Source: Chthonomonas sp. UBA2391
GTDB lineage: Bacteria > Armatimonadota > Fimbriimonadia > Fimbriimonadales > Fimbriimonadaceae
Length of the DNA stretch: 44,275 nucleotides
Assembly: GCA_002343825.1 (NCBI GenBank)
Contig: DDSL01000114.1
Coordinates: 12,448 to 56,722 of the forward strand
Direction: 5' to 3'
Shown: one piece after another, positions 33,836 through 40,141 of the stretch
How the letters are laid out: the number at the start of each line of letters is the position of its first letter
Numbering within the stretch: the stretch's first letter is position 1
Made by a program: the position numbers and the translations under genes
Notes under the pieces: model-generated
The model's database searches: none
What the model was told of the DNA's origin: nothing
The model's input: only the letters and a program-made list of their open reading frames with translations

Positions 33836-33868
33836 TGTCACAAATACCGGCTCTGGTGCAGATATAGC
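33836..33868 (+). promoter_or_regulatory. Shared motif copy 1 (TGTCACA-N19-ATATAGC), candidate sRNA promoter
   Basis: TGTCACA (33836-33842) and ATATAGC (33862-33868) are separated by exactly 19 nt. The same two words at the same distance occur at 34376-34408, also about 60-75 nt upstream of a loop-conserved hairpin. The intervening bases differ, as expected for a promoter or bipartite binding site. The spacing is too long for a standard sigma-70 promoter. Confidence 0.45.
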
Positions 33869-33970
33869 CATGGAACTCAGGTTCCCCCGCGAGGATACTG
33901 GTTTTTCTTCCCGGTACGACTCCTGGCCCCGGCGGTTTTGTCCTCTCCTTCCCGCCCGGGGCCTCTTCAT
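33869..33970 (+). ncRNA. Candidate small RNA 1 with conserved TTTGTCCTCTCC loop
   Basis: The region has a first small hairpin (GGAAC/GTTCC around 33872-33885) and ends in a strong one at 33925-33963. There GGCCCC and GGCGG pair with CCGCC and GGGGCC, with a single bulged C. The 16-nt loop TTTTGTCCTCTCCTTC contains the core (33937-33948) shared with two further hairpins at 34156 and 34472. The following CTTCATTT is only weakly T-rich, so the 3' end is uncertain. The 5' end is set by the upstream shared motif. No convincing reading frame crosses it. The C/U-rich loop is complementary to a Shine-Dalgarno sequence. Confidence 0.5.
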
Positions 33971-34037
33971 TTCTGACCTGTCGACCCCAAAACCTAATCA
34001 AGTTTGCCGTGAAAAATTACTAGGAAGGGATAAAGAG

Positions 34038-34199
34038 ATGTGGCGCTGTCCCCGACATGAGTAACAGAGCGGAGACTTGGCCCAGCCAAGCAAGCCGCAA
34101 AAGTAGTGTCGCTCGAACGAGAAGCGGCTCAGAGCAAAAGCGAAGCAACAAGCATGCCCGGCGGGTTTTGTCCTCTCCTTCTCGCCGGGCGATTTTTTT
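34038..34199 (+). ncRNA. Candidate small RNA 2 with conserved TTTGTCCTCTCC loop and terminator
   Basis: The 3' end is clear. GCCCGGCGGG (34156-34165) pairs with CTCGCCGGGC (34181-34190), one pair being G-U. The loop TTTTGTCCTCTCCTT has its core at 34167-34178, and seven consecutive T's follow (34193-34199). An internal CTTGGC/GCCAAG hairpin lies around 34079-34093. The 5' end is a guess: it is placed after a weak promoter-like TTGCCG/GATAAA pair at 34004-34034 and may lie elsewhere. The shared TGTCACA motif is not present here. Confidence 0.5.
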
Positions 34200-34202
34200 G
34201 CC

Positions 34203-34325
34203 TCAGCGCGTGAATTCGATTTGCGCTGACTTGACCGGGGCGACCGCCGGCCAAACCCAAAAGAGTAGCGCCCCTGCCACCAGCAGGATCACCGGCCACC
34301 AAGGGAATCCAGACCGAGCTTTCAC
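34203..34325 (-). CDS. Possible small single-span membrane protein
   Basis: The 40-codon frame starts with GTG and encodes a basic N-terminus, one strong membrane segment (FPWWPVILLVAGALLFWVW) and a short polar tail. This is the usual layout of bacterial small membrane proteins. The composition is quite unlike translated noise from the neighbouring frames. There is no good ribosome-binding site before the GTG, and the region also hosts the sRNA-like elements on the other strand. I recognise no family. It could be a remnant or chance frame. Confidence 0.35.
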   Translation of the reverse strand: MKARSGFPWWPVILLVAGALLFWVWPAVAPVKSAQIEFTR

Positions 34326-34375
34326 TAGCTGGCTAGGATACCTTCGGCACTTTTTTCGATCATTGTTTTTCCTGT

Positions 34376-34408
34376 TGTCACATTTGACAGCCGGTACGAC
34401 AATATAGC
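34376..34408 (+). promoter_or_regulatory. Shared motif copy 2 (TGTCACA-N19-ATATAGC), candidate sRNA promoter
   Basis: TGTCACA (34376-34382) and ATATAGC (34402-34408) are 19 nt apart, as in copy 1. A TTGACA word also lies between them (34384-34389), without a good -10 box at 17 nt. The motif precedes candidate small RNA 3. Confidence 0.45.
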
Positions 34409-34515
34409 TATGTAAAGAATCAAAGTAAGGCTGAGCGTCCGCAAAATGCCTGAGACAGCAAAAGAATATCGGCCGAGCAGCATTTGTCCTCTCCCTCTGC
34501 TCGGCATATTTTTTT
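34409..34515 (+). ncRNA. Candidate small RNA 3 with conserved TTTGTCCTCTCC loop and terminator
   Basis: About 100 nt run from the shared motif to a terminator hairpin. GCCGAGCAG (34472-34480) pairs perfectly with CTGCTCGGC (34497-34505), the loop carries TTTGTCCTCTCC (34483-34494), and the tail is ATATTTTTTTAT. The stem sequence is unrelated to those of candidates 1 and 2 while the loop core is identical, which is the pattern expected of selected RNA structure. The upstream part is A-rich and unstructured. The frame is closed immediately (ATG TAA), so it is not a short coding gene. Confidence 0.55.
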
Positions 34516-34518
34516 ATA

Positions 34519-34547
34519 AACCCCTCCAATTCAGGAGAGGTTTTTTT
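34519..34547. terminator. Terminator facing both the sRNA locus and the anti-sigma gene
   Basis: AACCCCTCC (34519-34527) pairs with GGAGAGGTT (34534-34542), with one C/A mismatch. It is followed by TTTTTTT on the plus strand; on the minus strand TTTATA follows. It lies 4 nt beyond the stop of the anti-sigma gene, so it probably ends that unit and backs up the terminator of small RNA 3. Confidence 0.75.
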
Positions 34548-34550
34548 GAT

Positions 34551-34805
34551 TTATCCCTTAGCCTCTAATTCTTGGATCTGGGCGCGCAGCCGCTCCAGAG
34601 AATCTTGGTTGGTCGTTGGTTTGGCAGTCGCGGCCTTCAGGGTGAGCTGGAGCCGCTGGAGAAAGTTTCCGCAGTGGCTGCAGCGAGCGGCATGAGCGGC
34701 GATGTACCACTTCTTGATGCCTCGCAGGCGGCCATCGGCCATTTGTTGGAGGAGCCCTTCCAGGTTCTTGCAGGGTGGGCCTTCGGAGTTTGGATCGTGA
34801 AACAT
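34551..34805 (-). CDS. Soluble zinc-finger anti-sigma-like protein
   Basis: The 84-residue protein has the zinc-binding anti-sigma (ZAS) pattern, C12 followed by H38-x3-C42-x2-C45 (AAHAARCSHCGNF), then a C-terminal helix rich in Leu, Glu and Gln (SLERLRAQIQELEAKG). No membrane segment is present, so it would act in the cytoplasm, where oxidation of the Cys pair or zinc loss could release the sigma factor. It lies 10 nt downstream of the ECF sigma gene, the normal arrangement for a sigma/anti-sigma pair. Confidence 0.8.
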   Translation of the reverse strand: MFHDPNSEGPPCKNLEGLLQQMADGRLRGIKKWYIAAHAARCSHCGNFLQRLQLTLKAATAKPTTNQDSLERLRAQIQELEAKG

Positions 34806-34815
34806 GGTGGGTGGG

Positions 34816-35334
34816 TTAGGGTTGGTGGGCGACGAGTCGGGTGCGTAGGATCTTGCGGGCGCGGAAGAGGCGGCTCTGAAACGTCCCCAGCGGTATCTCT
34901 AACGCTTTAGACGCTTCTTCGTAGCTCATCTGCTCAACGTCGCAGAGGGTGATAGCAATTCGGTAGTCATCGGGCAGATTGTCGATGGCCGATTGGATCT
35001 GCTGGTTCTCGAGTTTGGAATCGACTTCTTTCCAGAACATCTCTTCCACCGGCTCGGTTACCGCGTCGATCACAATCTCCTGTCGAAGGTTGCGCTTGCG
35101 GACAAGCTGCAACCATTCATTTCTCAAGATTTGGATCAACCAACTCCGGGGGTAGCCCCCATCAAAGGTGTCCCACTTTTGAAATGCAATCAGGACTGTT
35201 TGACTCACGATGTCCTCCGCGATCGTATCGTTGAGTGTCAGGCGTTTTGCCACTCTCAGCAGCACTTCGAGTTCCCGTTCCAGCACATCTGCGACCCTTT
35301 CGCGGGGGGCGGATTGTCGGCGTTGGAAAATCAT
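34816..35334 (-). CDS. ECF-type RNA polymerase sigma factor
   Basis: The 172-residue protein has sigma region 2 (about 20-95; DIVSQTVLIAFQKWDTFDGGYPRSWLIQILRNEWLQLVRK) and region 4 (about 115-168; LPDDYRIAITLCDVEQMSYEEASKALEIPLGTFQSRLFRARKIL), with no region 3. This is the layout of an extracytoplasmic-function sigma. The gene downstream encodes a zinc anti-sigma-like protein. The DM13 genes upstream on the same strand could belong to its regulon, but I cannot show a promoter consensus. Confidence 0.92.
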   Translation of the reverse strand: MIFQRRQSAPRERVADVLERELEVLLRVAKRLTLNDTIAEDIVSQTVLIAFQKWDTFDGGYPRSWLIQILRNEWLQLVRKRNLRQEIVIDAVTEPVEEMFWKEVDSKLENQQIQSAIDNLPDDYRIAITLCDVEQMSYEEASKALEIPLGTFQSRLFRARKILRTRLVAHQP

Positions 35335-35354
35335 TGTTGGTGAAGCAAAGAAGG

Positions 35355-35382
35355 GGCAGGGGGCGAACGGCGCCTCCCTGCC
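35355..35382 (-). terminator. Terminator of the small DM13 gene
   Basis: GGCAGGGGGCG (35355-35365) pairs with CGCCTCCCTGCC (35371-35382), leaving one bulged base. On the minus strand it is followed by CTTCTTTGC. It sits 24 nt beyond the stop of the gene at 35407 and upstream of the ECF sigma start, so the sigma gene probably has its own promoter or depends on readthrough. Confidence 0.6.
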
Positions 35383-35406
35383 TGGTGCCTTGTGACCCAG
35401 CGAATG

Positions 35407-35859
35407 TTACTTCAGCTCAACCGCCTTGCTGAAGCGGGCCTCGCCGAGGACGACCTCTGCGAACGAGCACCAAACTTGGACCTTGGAAATCGACTTGATG
35501 TAGCTGGGCAAGACGATGTCGAGGTTGGTCTTGTCTCCGGCGAGTCGGAACTGGTTGAGCAAGAAGACGTTGCCTTGCTTATCCACGATCTGCCAGTGCG
35601 GAGCCGGGCTGGTCGGAATCTCGAATCCCGAGGTGACTCGGAGTCGATTCTTTCCATCCTTTTGGTAGAACTCCACCGCCCCCTTCTTGACCTCGATGCC
35701 GGTGAACATGTCGGTCTTCATGGCCGCAGACATCGGAGCCTTTTGCTCCATGGCGATGGCGGAGTTGTGATGGTCGATGCCCCCGACGTTGGCGTTAGCA
35801 AAGCTGAACGCGGTGGTCGAAGCGAGGGCGAGAGTTGCGAAGAGAGGAGTGATTTTCAT
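35407..35859 (-). CDS. Exported DM13-like domain protein
   Basis: The 150-residue protein has a signal peptide (MKITPLFATLALASTTAFSFANA) and a beta-sandwich domain that ends in VQVWCSFAEVVLGEA, the Trp-Cys strand typical of DM13 domains. LPSYIKSISK before it matches the family LP-x-x-x-D/S segment. DM13 domains are proposed to be redox or electron-transfer modules, with the Cys in this strand as the suspected site. I chose the ATG at 35859 for the signal peptide. The leader contains repeated AACAC units and AAGGA. The longer DM13 protein is encoded 59 nt upstream. Confidence 0.78.
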   Translation of the reverse strand: MKITPLFATLALASTTAFSFANANVGGIDHHNSAIAMEQKAPMSAAMKTDMFTGIEVKKGAVEFYQKDGKNRLRVTSGFEIPTSPAPHWQIVDKQGNVFLLNQFRLAGDKTNLDIVLPSYIKSISKVQVWCSFAEVVLGEARFSKAVELK

Positions 35860-35918
35860 GGTGTTGTTGTTCCTTTGTGTTGTGTTGTGTTGGTTTTTGA
35901 AATTGGAGTGGTGAGGGG

Positions 35919-36833
35919 TCAAACGAGGGTGAGGATCGAGCTCGACTTCTTGTTCTCTTGCTCGGATCGCAGGTGGATCCAGCCGACGACTTTCTTGGTC
36001 TTGGAGTCGAGGATGCCAATGCTGCGGTAGAGCCACAGGTCGATCTTTTTGTCTAGCGGCGTGCGGCTGACCTGGCGGGATCCATCCTTTTTGGGAGCGG
36101 TCAGGGGGACAAAGTCGACTTTGGGAAACTCTCCCGCGGCGAGCGTCTCTTTCTTCACCAATCGAAGCTCGTGCCCGGCGGCGAACTTGTCGAACCGGAC
36201 CTCGGCCCAGCGTTTACCGTTCTCTTCGAGAAGGGCGGCACTCCCCTTGAATCGGGAGTCCCCGGCCGTCTTGCCGAAAGTCACTTCGGTCTTGCTGACG
36301 AGACTGGCCGAGTAGCTGACCGACTGCACCGAGGGGCTGGCCATCGACTGGGCTTGATCGGATTGCTTGAGGGCGGCGAGTCCGAACCCGACGGCGAATC
36401 TTTCGCACCAGATGCTGACCGCTTGATGGGTCGTGGGGTCATAAGTCTTGGGCAGTTCGTAGTTTTGGGTTCCGATGTTGCCCTTCAGGCTGCCGAGGCT
36501 CAGGCTCTCTTTGCCGGGGTTCCCGCCGCTGGTCAGATAGACCCGGACGTCGGGGCCGTTGCTGGTCGAAAAGTTCTTGAGTTGGAGGTAAGTCTTGTCC
36601 CCGATTCGGACGATCTCAGCGGTCCCTTTGGTCTCGTGGGCTTGGCTGGTAAAGCTGCCGACGGCCAGTTGACTAAGGGTTTGGGTCGAGGCGGCACTGA
36701 CGGGGAGTTTCTCATCGACGGTCTTGTTGACAAAGATCAGTTCGGGTCGGAAGAGGGCCCATCCTCCGATGAGAACCGGGATGGCGATGGTTGCGAGGAG
36801 TTTCTTGTTGATTCGCATGCCAACCGAATGCAT
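35919..36833 (-). CDS. Membrane-anchored protein with DM13 domain and a second similar beta domain
   Basis: The 304-residue protein has an N-terminal membrane anchor (KKLLATIAIPVLIGGWALF). A canonical DM13 domain follows (about 55-160) with LQLKNFSTSNGPDVRVYLT, a YELPKTYDP segment and VSIWCERFAVGFG. A second beta-rich region (about 185-300) resembles the smaller protein encoded downstream, with KIDLWLYRSIGILDSK where the Trp-Cys strand would be but without the Cys. The start at 36833 is preferred because AAAGGTGG lies 6 nt upstream. It is probably a periplasm-facing redox-linked protein; its partner is unknown. Confidence 0.8.
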   Translation of the reverse strand: MHSVGMRINKKLLATIAIPVLIGGWALFRPELIFVNKTVDEKLPVSAASTQTLSQLAVGSFTSQAHETKGTAEIVRIGDKTYLQLKNFSTSNGPDVRVYLTSGGNPGKESLSLGSLKGNIGTQNYELPKTYDPTTHQAVSIWCERFAVGFGLAALKQSDQAQSMASPSVQSVSYSASLVSKTEVTFGKTAGDSRFKGSAALLEENGKRWAEVRFDKFAAGHELRLVKKETLAAGEFPKVDFVPLTAPKKDGSRQVSRTPLDKKIDLWLYRSIGILDSKTKKVVGWIHLRSEQENKKSSSILTLV

Positions 36834-36943
36834 GGGGATCCACCTTTGTTGCAACAATTTTTGAAAATTGCGCTTTTGGGTTCAAAATTCCTCATTTGGG
36901 GCTGAGCAGGAACACGGACGCGCGCCGCAGAATACTAGTCGTG

Positions 36944-38173
36944 ATGCTCGATCTGGGAGTTGGACTGAGGGCGGGGTGGATTTGTTTTGGACTGAGTCTA
37001 GCGGGCGCGAGTCTCGCCCAGGGCCAGTTCGATCTGACCGGGGCCAAGTTTCATCAGCTTGGGCGGGCGGGTGCCCGCGCCGAGGGACTTCCTGAGATGT
37101 GGGTTCGACCGGGTTATCAGGTCACCCGGGTTGCGGCGGACCTGAAAAATGCCCGGTTTATGGAGTTCGACGACAAGGGCCGACTCTATCTAAGCCGCCC
37201 GACGATCGGCGACATCTTGGTGATGACCTGGGACGGAAAGCAGTTCAACGAGCTCGGGATCCTCTTGACCGGCAAGAAAAGCGTTCACGGGATGCACTGG
37301 GCGGACGGATGGCTGTACTACTCGACCACCTATGAAATCCGCCGAGCCCGCGATACCAGCGGGGACGGAGTCGCCGACGAAGAGGAGATCGTGCTCGATC
37401 GGGAAAAGCTGGGAGCCTTTGGTGGTGGGCATTGGTGGCGACCCGTCCTCGTGACTCAGGATGCGATTTTCACCAGCATCGGGGATGGAGGCAACATCAA
37501 CGACGAGTCGGATTCCAACCGCCAAAAAGTTTGGCGCTTTCCGAAAGCCGGGGGCGATGGCAAGGTCTGGAGCACGGGGATCCGGAACACCGAGAAGCTC
37601 CGCCTGAGACCCGGGACCCAAGAGGTCTGGGGTATGGACCACGGAAGCGACAACTGGGGTGCCAAGCTGGGGGAATCTCAAGAGAAAGGCCAGCCCTTCA
37701 CCGACCTCAATCCTCCGGACGAGTTCAACCACTATCGCGAAGGCGCCTTCTATGGTCACCCCTTCATTACCGGGAACCGCGTTCCGCGCTATGAATTCAT
37801 GAACCGCCCGGACATCGTCGAACTGGGGGCCAAAACCGAGCCTCCGGCCTGGAACTTTGGTTCCCACTGGGCGATGAATGGATTCACCTTTCTCGGCGCG
37901 AACAATGCCTTTGGCCGGGAGCACATCGGCGATGCCTTTTGCGCTGCTCATGGCTCGTGGAACAGCTCAGTTCGGGTCGGCTACCGGGTCGAGCGTGTTT
38001 TGTTTGATAAAGTGAGCGGCCGGCCCTACGGATCCCTCGCTATCGTTGTGCTCCTGGGTCCCGAGAATCAGGTCCTCGGTCGGCCGGTGGACTGTGTGGA
38101 GGCTCCGGACGGGAGCGTGCTTTTCTCATGCGATCAAACCCATTCCATCTATCGTATCTCGCCATCGCGCTAG
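36944..38173 (+). CDS. Secreted PQQ-type sugar/sorbosone dehydrogenase-like beta-propeller
   Basis: The 409-residue protein has a signal peptide ending SLAQG and a six-bladed propeller of the glucose/sorbosone dehydrogenase (GSDH-like) type. It shows RFMEFDDKGRLYLSRP near the start, IFTSIGDGGNIND, STGIRNTEKLRLRPGTQEVWGMDHGSDNWG (the strand with the N-x-x-x-L and W-x-x-D/E-H-G patterns), and AAHGSWNSS late in the protein. Such enzymes use PQQ and pass electrons to a cytochrome c. The 3' end overlaps by 46 nt the start of a gene for a c-type cytochrome lipoprotein, the expected acceptor. The exact sugar or aldehyde substrate is unknown. Confidence 0.85.
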   Translation: MLDLGVGLRAGWICFGLSLAGASLAQGQFDLTGAKFHQLGRAGARAEGLPEMWVRPGYQVTRVAADLKNARFMEFDDKGRLYLSRPTIGDILVMTWDGKQFNELGILLTGKKSVHGMHWADGWLYYSTTYEIRRARDTSGDGVADEEEIVLDREKLGAFGGGHWWRPVLVTQDAIFTSIGDGGNINDESDSNRQKVWRFPKAGGDGKVWSTGIRNTEKLRLRPGTQEVWGMDHGSDNWGAKLGESQEKGQPFTDLNPPDEFNHYREGAFYGHPFITGNRVPRYEFMNRPDIVELGAKTEPPAWNFGSHWAMNGFTFLGANNAFGREHIGDAFCAAHGSWNSSVRVGYRVERVLFDKVSGRPYGSLAIVVLLGPENQVLGRPVDCVEAPDGSVLFSCDQTHSIYRISPSR

Positions 38174-38682
38174 CTCTGCTGGGTTGTTCGGTGATGGCCA
38201 ACGGACCGGCGAAGGCCCCAACTGGTCCCAAGCCTGGCGAACCGCTGAGTCGGGCTCCGCTCCACTACTTTAGTCAACATTGCGCTAATTGCCATGGCGA
38301 TATGGGCGAGATGTTTGGACCCCAGTTTGCAACCGGATACACGGAGGCCGAACTTCAGAAGATGGTCAAGAAGATGGCCGACCTGAACGCCAATGCGCCG
38401 CTCTCGGGGGCGGATCTGGCCGCTCAGGTTGAGTTCTTGAAGGCGCTAAGTGCCCGGCGTCCGTTTGTCGCGTGGACGTCTTCGGCCAAAGGGGTCTTGA
38501 GCGGCGAGGCCATGCCCGGCACCAAGCTGAGCGCGACCGCTGGCGGTAAGTCTGTTCCGGTCACGCAAAAAGGTTGGACCTGGAGTGTGCAAGCTCACCC
38601 GCCCGTGACGGTCACGGCCACGCACGGAAAGACTTCGGTGAAGCTCGAGATTCCGAAACGGGCCTTCACCCCTGGACAGTAG
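38128..38682 (+). CDS. c-type cytochrome lipoprotein (single heme)
   Basis: The 184-residue protein has a lipoprotein signal peptide with lipobox LLGC (Cys20), so it is anchored in the envelope. A cytochrome c domain (about 44-110) carries the heme motif CANCH (C52, C55, H56). The last 75 residues form a beta-rich domain of unknown role. The start lies 46 nt inside the 3' end of the dehydrogenase gene in a different frame, which ties their expression together and supports its role as electron acceptor for that enzyme. Confidence 0.88.
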   Translation: MRSNPFHLSYLAIALALLGCSVMANGPAKAPTGPKPGEPLSRAPLHYFSQHCANCHGDMGEMFGPQFATGYTEAELQKMVKKMADLNANAPLSGADLAAQVEFLKALSARRPFVAWTSSAKGVLSGEAMPGTKLSATAGGKSVPVTQKGWTWSVQAHPPVTVTATHGKTSVKLEIPKRAFTPGQ

Positions 38683-38692
38683 AACAGTCACG

Positions 38693-39493
38693 ATGTCCTA
38701 CTTCCGAGAGGCAATGAACCGGTTTCGGCAGAGATTTGAGCCGAAACCCGAGCCCGGACCAGTGCGTGATGTTCGCGCCCTCCTTGATCCATTGGGCCGC
38801 CCTGGGGTTCGGATCAAGCTCGGAGGGGAGGGGCGTTCCGCATTCTTTCCGTCGCCACAGATTCCCGTAGGGGAGGTTTGGCCCACTAAGGAGGGCCTTC
38901 CGTTGGACCTCTTGCTCAGCATCGATCTCGGTGAGGTCGCGGCCGCCCACCGGTTCGATTGGCTTCCTGGCGAGGGGATGCTCCAATTCTTTGTGGATAA
39001 GGACGAGTTATGGGAGGAAGGAATGATGAAAGTTCTCTTCAGTTCTCCCGGGGCCGAGTTCGTAGCAGGCCCGCCGTCTCGAGTGGGGACCGGCCCACAC
39101 CTCGTTCGGTTTGAGTCCTTTCTGACTTGGCCGAGTTCTGAGAGGGATGGGTTTCCCGAGCTGACTGACGCCGAGGGGGACTTGGTCTCGGACTTGAGGA
39201 TTGCTGCTTCGGCGGACGGGGCTGAGCATCAGATCGGAGGGTTTCCCAGCCCGGTTCAAGCGGATGACTTTGAAGTCGAAGCGGAGTGCCAGCGACGGGG
39301 GATTCGCTATGAGTACCAAGACTCTACGGAGTTCCAGGGGTTGGACAAGTGGCACCTGCTGGTTCAGATTGATTCCGATGACACGGTCGGAATTCTTTGG
39401 GGTGATGTAGGGATGCTCTATGTTTTCGTTCATGAGGACGACTTAGCAAAGAATGACTTCTCGCGGGTCTTCTTCGTGATGCAGAGCTGTTGA
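38693..39493 (+). CDS. DUF1963 (YwqG-like) protein
   Basis: The 266-residue cytosolic protein has the end signature of the YwqG/DUF1963 family: a HQIGGFPSPVQ segment, WHLLVQIDSDD, ILWGDVGMLYVFVHEDDL and a closing FSRVFFVMQSC. Proteins of this family are widespread, often near immunity or toxin clusters or alone, and their biochemical role is not established. The gene begins 11 nt after the cytochrome gene and may share its transcript, though nothing in the sequence links the functions. Confidence 0.8.
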   Translation: MSYFREAMNRFRQRFEPKPEPGPVRDVRALLDPLGRPGVRIKLGGEGRSAFFPSPQIPVGEVWPTKEGLPLDLLLSIDLGEVAAAHRFDWLPGEGMLQFFVDKDELWEEGMMKVLFSSPGAEFVAGPPSRVGTGPHLVRFESFLTWPSSERDGFPELTDAEGDLVSDLRIAASADGAEHQIGGFPSPVQADDFEVEAECQRRGIRYEYQDSTEFQGLDKWHLLVQIDSDDTVGILWGDVGMLYVFVHEDDLAKNDFSRVFFVMQSC

Positions 39494-39526
39494 GGCAGTT
39501 GGACCGGGTTCCGCGTATAGGCCTAT

Positions 39527-40120
39527 ATGGGTTTTCTCAAGCGTTTGTTCGGTGGCCAGCAGCCGGCGGATTTTTGGCAGTGGGTCTCAGCAAACGTGGA
39601 CCTCATCCGAGCCGGGGATGCGGCTTTTGTCGAGCGGGAAATTTTGCCTCGATTCAATAAGTCGTTCAAGGAATTGTCTCTCGGAGTACTCCTCGGGGAT
39701 CCGACTGAATTTGAGATCGGGGCGGGAGGGATCTCAGAGTACATCCCCAAAGTGATCGAGGCGGTTCAGTCCGCACCAGCAATCCCGGGGATCAAGGTGG
39801 TGGCTTTTCGGCAGCCCCACCAACCCCAAGGCGGGATCCGGATGGGTGACACCGAAGTTGATCTTGCCGCGACCCGTGTTGTGGTAGCCGGTGAACACGA
39901 GGGTCGGGTGGATATCGATCTTTACGTCGCCGTCCCCCCGGACACCAGTATGCCAATCGTGATGCAACTGGGTTTCTTAGCTCTCGACCACTCGCTGGGG
40001 GAATACCTGGTAATGACCCAGATTGGGGGGATCGATTTTCACACCATCGACCAAGCGCCCCACGACGCGGTCACGATTCAGGAGTTCGCGGCCTCGCTGC
40101 CCCCGAGTCCTATCCCTTGA
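39527..40120 (+). CDS. Conserved hypothetical protein, family not recognised
   Basis: The 197-residue soluble protein has no signal peptide or membrane segment. The N-terminus (MGFLKRLFGGQQPADFWQWVSANVDLI) starts with a short basic amphipathic stretch, followed by an alternating helix/strand pattern with DIDLYVAVPPD and LALDHSLGEYLVMTQIGG. I do not recognise the family. The start codon is followed by a clean reading frame, and base use resembles the neighbours, so it is a real gene. It follows the DUF1963 gene by 33 nt and precedes ruvA by 21 nt. Confidence 0.65.
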   Translation: MGFLKRLFGGQQPADFWQWVSANVDLIRAGDAAFVEREILPRFNKSFKELSLGVLLGDPTEFEIGAGGISEYIPKVIEAVQSAPAIPGIKVVAFRQPHQPQGGIRMGDTEVDLAATRVVVAGEHEGRVDIDLYVAVPPDTSMPIVMQLGFLALDHSLGEYLVMTQIGGIDFHTIDQAPHDAVTIQEFAASLPPSPIP

Positions 40121-40141
40121 TCCAGCGGTAACCTCTTTCGC

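Noticed and set aside
33744..34001. Minus-strand frame of 85 codons after rpoN
   Set aside because: It is Arg/Pro/Gly-rich noise crossing hairpin 1, with no start signal.
33828..34407. Overlapping plus-strand frames (33828-34064 and 34057-34407) in the sRNA locus
   Set aside because: Composition is random, there is no good ribosome-binding site for a long product, and they run through the terminator-type hairpins. RNA structure explains the region better.
33748..34550. Known RNAs (tmRNA, RNase P, SRP RNA, 6S) in the long non-coding stretch
   Set aside because: None of their conserved cores is visible, and the three-hairpin layout does not match them.
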